The notes: generated by a model not told the origin, from the sequence alone. A DNA stretch of 46,216 bases from Thermodesulfobacteriota bacterium (GCA_028278625.1 JANQDY010000199.1:1-46216); one strand, 5' to 3'; shown: positions 23,871 through 32,837, numbered from the stretch's first letter. Made by a program: numbers and translations.

Positions 23871-25406
23871 ATGGAAAACGCGTATGTGATCGGCATCGAT
23901 ATTGGAACTTCGGGATGCAAAACACTCATTATCGATCAAGAAGGAAAGATCGCGGCAAAAGCGGTGGAAGAATACCCGTTGTTCACCCCCAGGCCCGGCT
24001 GGTCCGAACAGAACCCCGAGGACTGGTGGCAGGCGGTAAAGTCAACCCTCACAAAGACGCTGGCGGATTTTCGTGACCGCACCGCCATCAAAGGGATCGG
24101 TTTGAGCGGCCAGATGCACGGCCTCGTGGCCCTTGACAAGGAAGGGGCGGTTTTGAGACCCGCCATCCTGTGGAACGACCAGCGTACCGAGAAACAATGC
24201 CGGGAAATACACGACACGGTTGGCGGCATCGAGGGTCTCTTGAAACTGACCAATAACCAAATGCTCCCCGGGTATACGGGCGGCAAGATCCTTTGGGTCC
24301 GGGAAAACGAACCCCATATCTATGAAAAATTTCATGCCCTTTTAAACCCAAAAGACTATGTCCGGTATCGATTGACAGGAGAACTGGCCACCGAGGTCTC
24401 CGACGCATCCGGCACCGGGCTGTTCGATGTGCGAAACAGGGACTGGTCCTATGCCCTCCTGGAGAAGCTTCACATCCCGAAAGAATGGGTGCCCCGTTGT
24501 TACGAATCACCGGAGATCAGCGGAGCGTTGAAAGGGGAGCTCTCTTCGGAACTGGGACTGCCCAAGAACCTTCCCGTTGCGGGCGGCGGCGGCGATGCGG
24601 TGGTTCAAACAACGGGAACCGGCCTGGTTACGCCTGGCATCGTCGGAACAACCATCGGAACCGCCGGGGTTGTGGCCATGGCCCTTGACAGCTGCAAGGA
24701 GAATCCCGAAGGGAAGCTCCAGGTATTCTGCAACAACCTGCCCCACAGATGGCATACCATGGGCGTGACCCTGGCCGCCGGCGGGTCATTACGGTGGATC
24801 CGGGATAGTCTGTGTGCTTCGGAAAGGGACGTGGCCCAATGGATGGGAGCCGATGTCTACGAACTGATGAGCAAAGAGGCATTCAAGGCAAAACCGGGGT
24901 CCGAAGGGCTCTTTTTCCTCCCCTACCTCATTGGAGAGCGATGTCCCCATGCGGACCCCAATGCCAGGGGCGGCTTTCTGGGACTGACCCTTCGCCACAA
25001 TCGAAGGGACATTCTGCGGAGCGTTTTTGAAAGTGTCATCTACAGTTTAAGGGATGTGGTGGAACTCATTCGGGAGATGGGCTATGAAGTCACCCAGGTG
25101 CGCACATCCGGCGGGGGCGCTCTGAGCCCTCTGTGGCGGCAGATCCATGCCGATGTCTTTAACAGCCAGGTGATTACGGTGAGCGGCAGTTCAGAAGGCG
25201 GGGCCTACGGTGCGGCCCTGGTGGCGGGGGCCGGCGTGGGGTTGTGGAAAGACGTGGAGGAAGCGGTGGCGGTGCTGAAGGCCGAAACCCGGGATGAACC
25301 CATCCCTGAAAACGTTGATCTTTACAACCGCCTGTTTCCCATCTACCGGGATTTTTACGGCGCGCTCAAGAAGAGTTTTGACCGTATTTCGGAAATTTAC
25401 GCCTGA
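23871..25406 (+). CDS. xylB: Xylulokinase
   Basis: This 511-residue FGGY kinase has GIDIGTSGCKTLIID at the N-terminus and GLSGQMHGLVALD, typical of xylulokinases. The catalytic aspartate is Asp242 in GGGGDAVVQTTG. FLPYLIGERCPHADPNARG and RTSGGGALSPLW are further XylB motifs. It phosphorylates D-xylulose to xylulose 5-phosphate, linking pentitol or pentose use to the pentose phosphate pathway. The polyol dehydrogenase at 14415 could supply the ketose. A 69-base remnant closely matching codons 380-402 of this gene is found at 30273-30341. GGGGGGAGATAGACA is the ribosome site. Confidence 0.9.
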   Translation: MENAYVIGIDIGTSGCKTLIIDQEGKIAAKAVEEYPLFTPRPGWSEQNPEDWWQAVKSTLTKTLADFRDRTAIKGIGLSGQMHGLVALDKEGAVLRPAILWNDQRTEKQCREIHDTVGGIEGLLKLTNNQMLPGYTGGKILWVRENEPHIYEKFHALLNPKDYVRYRLTGELATEVSDASGTGLFDVRNRDWSYALLEKLHIPKEWVPRCYESPEISGALKGELSSELGLPKNLPVAGGGGDAVVQTTGTGLVTPGIVGTTIGTAGVVAMALDSCKENPEGKLQVFCNNLPHRWHTMGVTLAAGGSLRWIRDSLCASERDVAQWMGADVYELMSKEAFKAKPGSEGLFFLPYLIGERCPHADPNARGGFLGLTLRHNRRDILRSVFESVIYSLRDVVELIREMGYEVTQVRTSGGGALSPLWRQIHADVFNSQVITVSGSSEGGAYGAALVAGAGVGLWKDVEEAVAVLKAETRDEPIPENVDLYNRLFPIYRDFYGALKKSFDRISEIYA

Positions 25407-25449
25407 AGTATGGATGAAAAAACGCCAACGAAATCCCAGTCACCAGGTT

Positions 25450-26148
25450 TCAAACCAAGAGATATTTTCTTTTCACCTCTTCATTCTCCCTCAAATCCTG
25501 AATGGTCCCGTGATAGCGAATCCTGCCATTATCAATCACATAGCCCCGGTCACTGAGACCTAAAGCCACCTTCTGATTCTGCTCGGCCAGGAGAACCGTC
25601 AAGCCTTTATGACGGAGCTGGCCGATCTTTTTCTCCAGAACTTCCACCACCAGAGGGGCCAGACCCTCCGTGGGTTCATCCAGCAGGAGAAAATCAGGAT
25701 TGGTCATCAGGGCCCGGGCGATGGTCAGCATCTGCTGTTCCCCGCCGCTTAAAAAGCCGGCCTTTCTGGAACTGATATGTCCCAGGGCGGGAAAAAACGC
25801 ATATATTGTCTCCCGTGTCCATGATGTTGCTCCGCCGGTCCTTCGTTCCGATATCTCCAAGTTGTCGTCCACCGTCAGATCGGCAAAGACGCGCCGGTTG
25901 TCCGGGACGAATCCCATGCCCCACCGGGCGAGCTGATAAGGCTTTTTCCCTTTTGCTGATTCTCCTTTAAAACGGATCATTCCGCGTTTGGGCGGCGCAA
26001 GACCCATAATGCTTTTCATGGTGGTGCTTTTTCCGGCCCCATTCCTCCCCAGAAGCGCAACGATCTCCCCGCCGGAAACCTTGAGCGATATCCCGAACAG
26101 AATGTGGCTCAGGCCGTAATAGGTATGGATTTCCTGCACTTCCAGCAT
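25450..26148 (-). CDS. livF: Branched-chain amino acid-type ABC ATPase LivF
   Basis: This 232-residue ATPase has Walker A GRNGAGKSTTMKSI, signature LSGGEQQML and Walker B FLLLDEPTEGLAP. FVPDNRRVFADLTV replaces the usual Q-loop region in the manner of LivF. I start at 26148, two bases after the livG stop, with GGAGAGGG upstream. It is the last gene of the KHMGF operon and converges on xylB with 43 bases between stops. It drives import together with LivG. Confidence 0.93.
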   Translation of the reverse strand: MLEVQEIHTYYGLSHILFGISLKVSGGEIVALLGRNGAGKSTTMKSIMGLAPPKRGMIRFKGESAKGKKPYQLARWGMGFVPDNRRVFADLTVDDNLEISERRTGGATSWTRETIYAFFPALGHISSRKAGFLSGGEQQMLTIARALMTNPDFLLLDEPTEGLAPLVVEVLEKKIGQLRHKGLTVLLAEQNQKVALGLSDRGYVIDNGRIRYHGTIQDLRENEEVKRKYLLV

Positions 26149-26150
26149 GG

Positions 26151-26885
26151 TCAGCCCTCTCCCAGATAGCACTCTTGAACCTGGCGGGAATTTCTCACCG
26201 TATCGGGATCCGCCTGGATAATGGTAACCCCCTGATGCATCACCATGATGCTCTGGGCCACATTGAAAACCACCTCCATGTCATGTTCACAGAAAAGGAT
26301 TGTCAGTCCCCGGGTTTTGGCCAACCGTTGAACGAGCGCCATGGTTGCCGCGGTCTCCTCGGCGGACATACCAGCGGTCGGTTCATCAAGCACCAGCAAC
26401 TGGGGATCATTCCCAAGGGCAATGGCGATTTCCAGTGTTCTTTGATCTCCATGGGCCAGGGAGCCGGCCACATGTTCCGCCTTGTCCATGAGGCCCACGT
26501 TTTCGAGGATGGCACGGGTTTCTTCCCTCGCCAGGCGACTGGCAGGCTTGAAAAGACGCGTGTTCTTCCCCTGCTCTGAAAGGACGGACACCTGGACGTT
26601 TTTAAAGACCGTCAGGCGGGGGAAGATGTTCGCAATCTGAAATGACCGTGCGATTCCTTTGCGGCAGATCTCATAGGGTGGAAGGGAATTGATTTCTTCA
26701 TTGTTGAACAGGATCTTTCCCTGATCCGGCCTGAGCTGTCCGGTGATCAAGTTGAACAGGGTTGTTTTTCCCGCGCCGTTTGGGCCGATCACCGCCACCG
26801 TCTGACCTTTTTCCACCGTGAGGTCCGCCTGACTCACGGCTTTGAAATCATCAAAGGATTTTTGTGCGCCCATAACCCTTAGCAT
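26151..26885 (-). CDS. livG: Branched-chain amino acid-type ABC ATPase LivG
   Basis: This 244-residue ATPase has Walker A GPNGAGKTTLFNLITG, a normal Q-loop in ARSFQIANIFPRLTV, and LVLDEPTAGMS with the LivG-type extension. The signature region reads LAHGDQRTLEIA rather than LSxGQ, as often in LivG proteins. It works with LivF on the LivH/LivM channel. It starts 6 bases after livM with GGAGG upstream. Confidence 0.93.
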   Translation of the reverse strand: MLRVMGAQKSFDDFKAVSQADLTVEKGQTVAVIGPNGAGKTTLFNLITGQLRPDQGKILFNNEEINSLPPYEICRKGIARSFQIANIFPRLTVFKNVQVSVLSEQGKNTRLFKPASRLAREETRAILENVGLMDKAEHVAGSLAHGDQRTLEIAIALGNDPQLLVLDEPTAGMSAEETAATMALVQRLAKTRGLTILFCEHDMEVVFNVAQSIMVMHQGVTIIQADPDTVRNSRQVQECYLGEG

Positions 26886-26891
26886 GGATCC

Positions 26892-27857
26892 CTATTCCTC
26901 CCCGGCCGGTTCTCTTCTTTGAAACCCCAGCTTATGAGACACAAAGCCCCACACCCCTTCCGGGAGAAAGAAGATGAGGAAAATCAAAATGATTCCCAGG
27001 ATCATGGTCCAGTATTCGGTGTAAACACCCACAAAGGTCTTGAGCGACACCATGATGGCGGCACCGATGATGGGTCCCGCAAAGGTAAACCACCCCCCCA
27101 AAAGACACATAATGAAGATTTCAAGGGAGAAGACCCAGAAGAGGAGATCCGGAAAGACCGACCCTTCCACCACCACGAAAAGGACGCCCGCCACACCCGC
27201 GAAGAAGGTGGCGATGACGATGGCCAGGAGCTGATGCCGGCGGACATTGATGCCGATGGCTTCACACCGTTCGGGGTTGTCCCGGATGGCCTGGAGCGTG
27301 GCCCCGAAAGGCGATTTGAAGATCAGGTACATAAGGATCAGGCAGAGGACCAGGAGGATCAGGCTGAAGTAGTAGGCACCCGTGGATGAAGCGATGAAAG
27401 ACGGCATGGGGATCCCGTGGATGCCGTCATCCCCGCCGGTCAGACCGTACCACCGAAAGGCAATGGCCCAGACCAGTGATCCCAATGAAATCTGGAGCAT
27501 CCCGAAGTAAAGCCGCGTCAGCCTGACGCAGAACATGCCGATGAGAAGCCCCACCAGGGCGGCCATGAGCGGCGCGGCCACAAAGCCGATCCACATTGGT
27601 AGGGACGTTTTGGTGAGCATGAGGGCCACGGTATAGGCCCCTACTCCGTAAAACGCCCCGTGATGAAACTGGAACAGCCCGCCGTGTCCAACCACCATGT
27701 TGAGGCTCATGGCCAAAAGAGCGGTCATGAAGATGACGGCAAGGATATAGATATAGAACCTGGGAATGAAGGAAGGGAGGATCAAAAGGAGAATGAGAAG
27801 GACCGTCACCGAGACCAGCGATTTCAGATTGAATGATGTTTTTGAGGCCGTCCGCAT
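26892..27857 (-). CDS. livM: Branched-chain amino acid-type ABC permease LivM
   Basis: This 321-residue membrane protein has many hydrophobic segments and LivM motifs: ALSLNMVVGHGGLFQFHHGAF-type sequence near residue 50, RDNPERCEAIGINVRRHQLL and FTFAGPIIGAAIMV. It forms half of the channel with LivH. The gene starts 4 bases after livH. Confidence 0.92.
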   Translation of the reverse strand: MRTASKTSFNLKSLVSVTVLLILLLILPSFIPRFYIYILAVIFMTALLAMSLNMVVGHGGLFQFHHGAFYGVGAYTVALMLTKTSLPMWIGFVAAPLMAALVGLLIGMFCVRLTRLYFGMLQISLGSLVWAIAFRWYGLTGGDDGIHGIPMPSFIASSTGAYYFSLILLVLCLILMYLIFKSPFGATLQAIRDNPERCEAIGINVRRHQLLAIVIATFFAGVAGVLFVVVEGSVFPDLLFWVFSLEIFIMCLLGGWFTFAGPIIGAAIMVSLKTFVGVYTEYWTMILGIILIFLIFFLPEGVWGFVSHKLGFQRREPAGEE

Positions 27858-27861
27858 TCTG

Positions 27862-28758
27862 TTACCATACCGATTTGAGGAGTCCCCTGGGCCGCCAGGT
27901 CAGAACAATCACCACGGCGGCATAGGGAAACACAATGGCGAACTGGGGCCAGAAGAGGAGGCCGAAAGACTGGGTCAGTCCGAATATGAGGGAACCCACC
28001 AAGGCCCCCCACATATTGCCCAATCCGCCGATGGCCACAATGAGGAAGGCCTCCATAATAATATCATGATCCATCCCCAGGGTGATACTGATGGTCGGCG
28101 AAATCAGCGCGCCGCCCAGCCCCGCCAGAAGACAGCCCAGGACAAAGGCAAAGGCAAATACCCAGCTCACATTGATGCCGATGGCGCCCACCATCTCCAT
28201 ATCAACGGCCGCCGCCCGGGAGATCTTTCCGATTTTGGTCTTGTTTGTAAAGAGATAGAGGAGAATCGCCACCACGGGGCCCACAATCAGAAGAAACAGG
28301 TTATACCTGGGAAAGGGTGATCCAAACACGGGGATGGAACCCTGCAACATGGGAGGGGCCAGTATGGAACGGTAATCCGCACCCCAGATCATTTTCACCA
28401 GATCGCCCAGGATCAGCATCAGGGCAAAGGTGAAGAGAAGGAGCATGAGGTGCTCCCGCTCGTAAAGATGGCAGAAAAGAGACCGCTCGGCCACAAGGCT
28501 CACCAATGCCACGATCAGGGGGGAGATCAGAAGCGCCAGCCAGAATCCTAGGGTGCCGCCGCCGAAGAGGGAAGATATGCTGAAGGCTGAAAACGCCCCG
28601 ATCATGTAAAGGGAACCGTGGGCCACGTTGGGAACGCGCAAAACCCCCAGCACCAGGCTCATCCCGGATGAGACGATAAACAAAATCATCGCCCGGCTGA
28701 GGCCCACCAGGAATTGACTCCCCATGGCAGCCAGGGTAAAGGTCTCCGCGGACTCCAT
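27862..28758 (-). CDS. livH: Branched-chain amino acid-type ABC permease LivH
   Basis: This 298-residue membrane protein has LivH motifs VLRVPNVAHGSLYMIGAF and the conserved GGLGNMWGALVGSLIFGL near the C-terminus. Met12 is an alternative start because the ribosome site at 28758 is weak. It is separated from livK by a 99-base gap that contains an 11-bp stem. Confidence 0.9.
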   Translation of the reverse strand: MESAETFTLAAMGSQFLVGLSRAMILFIVSSGMSLVLGVLRVPNVAHGSLYMIGAFSAFSISSLFGGGTLGFWLALLISPLIVALVSLVAERSLFCHLYEREHLMLLLFTFALMLILGDLVKMIWGADYRSILAPPMLQGSIPVFGSPFPRYNLFLLIVGPVVAILLYLFTNKTKIGKISRAAAVDMEMVGAIGINVSWVFAFAFVLGCLLAGLGGALISPTISITLGMDHDIIMEAFLIVAIGGLGNMWGALVGSLIFGLTQSFGLLFWPQFAIVFPYAAVVIVLTWRPRGLLKSVW

Positions 28759-28783
28759 TTTTCAGCTCTGTCGATAAGATTCA

Positions 28784-28830
28784 TGGGATTGAGGGATCAA
28801 AGGAAAAGCGCCTTCAATGCCTCAATCCCA
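28784..28830 (-). other. Stem-loop between livK and livH
   Basis: TGGGATTGAGG (28784-28794) and CCTCAATCCCA (28820-28830) form a perfect 11-bp stem with a 25-base loop. It lies 28 bases after the livK stop on the minus strand. There is no T-run in the transcript direction, so it probably protects or stabilises livK mRNA rather than ending it. Confidence 0.6.
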
Positions 28831-28857
28831 ATGCCCATGATGCGGCAGTGTCTAAGA

Positions 28858-30102
28858 TTATTTGCTTCTCGCCTTTTTGATCTCGTCACAGGTGGGCATG
28901 ACCTGGTCGCCGGTCAGGGTGACAATGTCCGTGGACATGACGAAGTTCTTGCCCACCTCCTTTTTGGTAATCCCCAGATACATGGGAAGAACCACCTGAT
29001 GGTCGCAGGCCCTCATTTCCAGTTCACCCACGGGGCTTTCGATTTTCAACCCTTCCAGGGCATCAACGAATTTCTCCTTATCCAGGGATCCCGCTTTCCT
29101 GTAAGCTTCCGCGATAAAATAGGCGGTGATGTAACCGTGAAATGCGGGAAAACCGGGCGCCTGCCCATAGGCGGCCTCGAACTTTTTGACGAAATCGTTA
29201 TTGGCTTTGGAATCGGGATAATAGAAATGGTAGTCCATGGTGCCCATCACACCTTCAGGGGCCCCGGCTCCCAAGGGTTTCAAGACCGCGTGGTCCGTTG
29301 CCGTGTGAATCCAGATGGGGACCTTTTCGGCCATGCCCGTCGCCTTGACCGCCTTCAGGATGTTGGTCATGCTCCGGCCACCGGTACAGAATATGACGGC
29401 ATCCGGTTTTGCCGCCAGGATTTTGGTGATATAAGGCACGAGATCAGGTTCCCCTGGCTTCCACCACAGTTCTCCGATCATCTTTACATCAGGTTTGGCA
29501 GACTTCAGATTCCGCCAGGCCGCATTGGCGATGGCGTGTCCGTATTCATAGTCATCACCGGCGACAAAGTAATTGACATACGGTTTCTTGGAAAGAGCCA
29601 CGCCGCCCGCCTTACCTGCCATGGCCGTGTTTTCACCGCAAGAAAACACGTAGCGGTGCCCTTTTTCCCCGGTGATCCGCTCGCTCTTGGAAATCCAAAC
29701 GATGAAGGGAACCTTTTCCTTCTTGGAGATGGCTTCTGAGACGGCCATGGCTGCCCCGCTGTTGATGGTCCCTACGATCACATCCACTTCCTCCCTCATA
29801 ACCAGTTCCTTGGCCATGCTGAGGGCCAGATCCACCTTGAATTTGGTATCCCGTTTGGTCCATTCGATCTTGCTGCCCAGGACCCCCTTCTTGTTGATTT
29901 CATCCACCGCCAGTTTGAATCCATTGAGTGCGTCCTTGCCATAAACAGCCGGGGGACCGCTGTAGCAGTCAATGATTCCCACCTTGATATTGCGCGCCTC
30001 CGCATGACCCGGCAGAAAAACAAGCGTCATGGCAAGAAGACATCCAAACACGACCACACCCGCCAACGAAAAACCCCATTTCATTCCTCTCCATTTCGTC
30101 AT
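28858..30102 (-). CDS. livK: Branched-chain amino acid-type ABC solute-binding protein
   Basis: This 414-residue periplasmic binding protein has a signal peptide ending near residue 36 (GHAEA|RNIKVG). The Leu/Ile/Val-type fold is shown by IKVGIIDCYSGPPAVYGKD, DALNGFKLAVDEINKKGVLG, and DVIVGTINSGAAMAVSEAI. Such proteins bind amino acids but also many aromatic and small organic acids, so the ligand is open. It is the first gene of livKHMGF. AAGGAGAGGAAAGACA precedes the start. A weak promoter (TTGACC at 30218-30223, TACATC at 30195-30200, 17-base spacing on the minus strand) overlaps a GATGTACATC palindrome. Confidence 0.88.
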   Translation of the reverse strand: MTKWRGMKWGFSLAGVVVFGCLLAMTLVFLPGHAEARNIKVGIIDCYSGPPAVYGKDALNGFKLAVDEINKKGVLGSKIEWTKRDTKFKVDLALSMAKELVMREEVDVIVGTINSGAAMAVSEAISKKEKVPFIVWISKSERITGEKGHRYVFSCGENTAMAGKAGGVALSKKPYVNYFVAGDDYEYGHAIANAAWRNLKSAKPDVKMIGELWWKPGEPDLVPYITKILAAKPDAVIFCTGGRSMTNILKAVKATGMAEKVPIWIHTATDHAVLKPLGAGAPEGVMGTMDYHFYYPDSKANNDFVKKFEAAYGQAPGFPAFHGYITAYFIAEAYRKAGSLDKEKFVDALEGLKIESPVGELEMRACDHQVVLPMYLGITKKEVGKNFVMSTDIVTLTGDQVMPTCDEIKKARSK

Positions 30103-30272
30103 TGTCTTTCCTCTCCTTGTGCTATTAAAGTTGCCTTAATTTACCTTCGGCGCATTTGCGCGCGTTCACCCAAGATAATGCACTTTAAGTGTTCGATGTA
30201 CATCATGAAAGGGATGAGGTCAACCTAAAAGAATATGGTGTCTGAACGAAGAACCCTTTATAACGATATTAA

Positions 30273-30341
30273 AGGAACATCTTGCGAAGCGTTTTTGAAA
30301 GTGCTATTTACACCCTTCGGGATGTTGCTGAACTTATTCGA
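30273..30341 (+). pseudogene. Xylulokinase gene remnant (23 codons)
   Basis: Read in frame from AGG at 30273, this stretch encodes R-N-I-L-R-S-V-F-E-S-A-I-Y-T-L-R-D-V-A-E-L-I-R. Xylulokinase codons from about 380 onward in this window (25005-25073) encode the same with four changes. The 63 bases from 30279 match 25011-25073 at 47 positions by my count. A stop codon (TAA) precedes it directly and similarity ends after the last Arg. It is therefore a degraded piece of a second FGGY kinase gene, 27 bases before the HAD hydrolase gene. The rest of the 265-base gap 30103-30367 contains only the livK leader. Confidence 0.7.
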
Positions 30342-30367
30342 ATGCTTCAAATGAATGGCAAAAGAAC

Positions 30368-31006
30368 ATGCTCAAAGCAATCGTGTTTGATTATAACGGC
30401 GTCCTCGTGGACGATCTGAAGGCCCATGAGGAGGCCTACCTGTATGCTGCGAGGGTCTTTAACCGCCCCCTGTCTCTTAAAACCGTGGAACAATACGTCT
30501 CTTACGCCATCGATAAAAAAAGGGAATACTATTTTGGCAGCATTTCCGACCAGGAATGGGATGAAATCCTGAAAACCAAAACAAACCGCTATTTCCAAAT
30601 CACCGCACAGAACAACCCTGTCTTCCCCGATGTTGAAACGGTACTTGAGGCCCTGTCCCTGAAATACACCCTTGCCCTCATGAGCAATACCACCAGGGAG
30701 AATTTCAACGGGGTTTTTCCAAACGCTCTGGCCGGCTATTTTAAGGAGACCCTCTTTGCCGATGAAATGGAAAATCCAAAACCATCCCCTGAACCGCTGT
30801 ACAAGATCATGGGTCATCTGGGCGTTTCAAAAGACGCCTGTTGTTACGTGGGAGATTCTCTGCTGGACATAGAGATGTGCAGAAAAGCAGGGGTGATGAT
30901 CTTCGGTGTGGCAACGGGACACGTCCCATTTGAAGAATTGAAAGACGCCGGAGCGGATCACGTGGCGTCCAGCCTTACCGAAGTAAAAGAGTATCTCATC
31001 GGCTGA
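30368..31006 (+). CDS. HAD-family hydrolase (phosphatase-like)
   Basis: This 212-residue protein has the HAD subfamily IA pattern. The nucleophile is Asp8 in FDYNGVLVDD, motif II is LMSNTT, the lysine lies in NPKPSP, and motif IV is VGDSLLDIEM. The second acidic residue of the first motif, normally Asp two positions after the nucleophile, is Asn10 here. This may reduce or alter phosphatase activity. A helical cap occupies about residues 15-90. The ribosome site is weak. It lies upstream of the KDG kinase, so a sugar phosphate or phosphoglycolate-type substrate is plausible but unproven. Confidence 0.85.
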   Translation: MLKAIVFDYNGVLVDDLKAHEEAYLYAARVFNRPLSLKTVEQYVSYAIDKKREYYFGSISDQEWDEILKTKTNRYFQITAQNNPVFPDVETVLEALSLKYTLALMSNTTRENFNGVFPNALAGYFKETLFADEMENPKPSPEPLYKIMGHLGVSKDACCYVGDSLLDIEMCRKAGVMIFGVATGHVPFEELKDAGADHVASSLTEVKEYLIG

Positions 31007-31084
31007 ACAAGGCAATGACTTGTACGCATGAGAAAGCCATGCGTCGAAGTATTTCTGATCCTAACGGAAGATAGAGAGAGACCA

Positions 31085-32113
31085 ATGCAAAGATACATCA
31101 CGTTCGGAGAGATCATGTTGCGCCTCAAAGCGCCCCATCGAGAGCGGCTTTTTCAGTCCCCTTACCTTGAAGCCACCTTTGGCGGCGGGGAAGCCAATGT
31201 GGCCGTCGGACTGGCAAAGCTGGGGCTGGAGGCCGCTTTTCTGTCCGTAATTCCAGATAGTGGGGTGGGAAGTGCCTGTGTCGCCGAGTTAAAAAAGCAC
31301 GGTGTCGACACCTCCCTCATCGTCAGAAAAGGGGAAAGGCTGGGCATCTATTTTCTGGAGCCGGGGGCCAACCAGCGGCCATCCAAAGTGATCTATGATC
31401 GGGCCCACTCGGGCATTTCAATGGCCACCACGAAGGATGTGGACCTAACAGAAGCCTTTAAAAAGGCCACCTGGTTTCACATTAGCGGCATCACGCCGGC
31501 TATTTCCCGGTCAGCCGCGGATCTCTCCCTTCATGCGGTCAAAAAGGCAAAGGAATTGGGACTCACCGTCTCCTGCGATCTCAACTATCGAAAAAAACTC
31601 TGGCAATACGGCAAAACCGCACCGGAGGTCATGGGGGATCTCGTTGGGCATGTGGATCTCGCCGTGGGGAATGAAGAAGACTGCCAGAAAGCCCTTGGGA
31701 TAGATTCACCGGTGGATGTGGCGTCCGGAACCCTCGAAGTGGAAAAATACAAGATCCTGACGGAAAGCGTCCTGAAACAGTTTCCCAATCTCAACCGTGT
31801 AGCGATTACATTGCGCGAAAGCCGTTCGGCGGACCACAACGGCTGGTCAGCGGTTCTGAATAACGGCCGTGAATTCATTGTTTCAAAACATTATGGGATT
31901 CGGAATATTGTAGACCGGGTGGGAACGGGAGATGCCTTTGCCGCCGGGTTGATCTACGGCCTCAACAATCTGAAGGACGATGCCGATGCCCTTGAATTCG
32001 CGGTGGCCGCATCCTGCCTCAAACACTCCATTCCCGGAGACCTGCCGCTCCTTTCTCTTGATGAAGTGGAAAGCCTGGTCAAGGGTTCGGCATCGGGAAG
32101 GGTGCAGCGGTGA
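31085..32113 (+). CDS. kdgK: 2-dehydro-3-deoxygluconokinase (PfkB family)
   Basis: This 342-residue ribokinase-fold enzyme begins [17 protein letters not shown]. It has the KdgK-like [34 protein letters not shown] and [10 protein letters not shown], and the catalytic Asp283 in [10 protein letters not shown]. It phosphorylates 2-keto-3-deoxygluconate to KDPG in the cytoplasm. I start at 31085 because the homologous N-terminus begins there and GAGAGAG is upstream; the in-frame ATG at 31028 adds 19 atypical residues. The KDPG aldolase follows after 44 bases, completing the lower Entner-Doudoroff step. Confidence 0.9.
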   Translation: MQRYITFGEIMLRLKAPHRERLFQSPYLEATFGGGEANVAVGLAKLGLEAAFLSVIPDSGVGSACVAELKKHGVDTSLIVRKGERLGIYFLEPGANQRPSKVIYDRAHSGISMATTKDVDLTEAFKKATWFHISGITPAISRSAADLSLHAVKKAKELGLTVSCDLNYRKKLWQYGKTAPEVMGDLVGHVDLAVGNEEDCQKALGIDSPVDVASGTLEVEKYKILTESVLKQFPNLNRVAITLRESRSADHNGWSAVLNNGREFIVSKHYGIRNIVDRVGTGDAFAAGLIYGLNNLKDDADALEFAVAASCLKHSIPGDLPLLSLDEVESLVKGSASGRVQR

Positions 32114-32157
32114 CCGATCATGGGTCTTCACACAGAATTGAAAAGGGAAGAAGCTTT

Positions 32158-32811
32158 ATGCCTGAAAATATGATCATCCAAAAAATGGAAGAATGCGGCG
32201 TCATCCCCGTCATTGCCATGGAATCCGCCCCACTGGCCCTCCCTCTGGCCGACGCCCTCATTGGGGGGGGATTGCCGGTGGCGGAAATCACCTTTCGCAC
32301 CGCCGCGGCAGGGGAAGTCATCAGGATTCTCAACAGGGAACGTCCCGAAATTTTGCTTGGGGCAGGGACCATTCTCACAGTCAAGGACCTCATTCGTGCC
32401 AAAGAAAGCGGCGCCCGTTTCGGCGTGGCACCGGGCTTCAACCCTTCCATCGTGCAAAAAGCACGGGAGATCTCTTTTCCCTTTTATCCCGGGGTCATGA
32501 CACCCACCGAAATCGAAAAAAGTCTCTCCATGGGCATTAGACAGCTGAAATATTTTCCCGCCGAGGCAAGCGGCGGAATCCGGATGATAAAGGCGGTCTC
32601 GGCCCCCTTTGCCCATTTGGGCGTTCGATTCATCCCCACGGGAGGCGTCAGCATTGACAACCTCAAGGGGTATCTTCAAGAAAAATGCGTTTTGGCGGTG
32701 GGCGGCACCTGGATCGCTTCAAAGGCCATGATCTCTGAAGAAAAATGGGACGTAATCGAGACCAATGCCCGAGAAGCAAGGGATCTTGTCCGCAAGATCC
32801 GGGGTTCATAA
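32158..32811 (+). CDS. eda: KDPG/KDPGal aldolase
   Basis: This 217-residue class I aldolase has VAEITFRT with the catalytic Glu43, FGVAPGFNPSIV, PGVMTPTEIEKSLSMG and LKYFPAEASGG with the Schiff-base Lys131. FIPTGGVSIDNLKGYL is the phosphate-binding motif. It cleaves 2-keto-3-deoxy-6-phospho-sugar acids to pyruvate and glyceraldehyde 3-phosphate. The start at 32158 follows GGGAAGAAGCTTT; an in-frame GTG at 32110 is less likely. Placed between a KDG kinase and a KDGal kinase, it probably serves both gluconate- and galactonate-type substrates. Confidence 0.93.
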   Translation: MPENMIIQKMEECGVIPVIAMESAPLALPLADALIGGGLPVAEITFRTAAAGEVIRILNRERPEILLGAGTILTVKDLIRAKESGARFGVAPGFNPSIVQKAREISFPFYPGVMTPTEIEKSLSMGIRQLKYFPAEASGGIRMIKAVSAPFAHLGVRFIPTGGVSIDNLKGYLQEKCVLAVGGTWIASKAMISEEKWDVIETNAREARDLVRKIRGS

Positions 32812-32837
32812 CACAATTTATTTCATTTCAGCCTCTG

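Noticed and set aside
20203..25406. Sulfoquinovose (sulfo-Entner-Doudoroff) pathway, considered because SDR, aldolase and aldehyde dehydrogenase genes occur near a dehydratase
   Set aside because: No sulfoquinovosidase, lactonase or sulfonate exporter is visible and the polyol dehydrogenase and xylulokinase point elsewhere.
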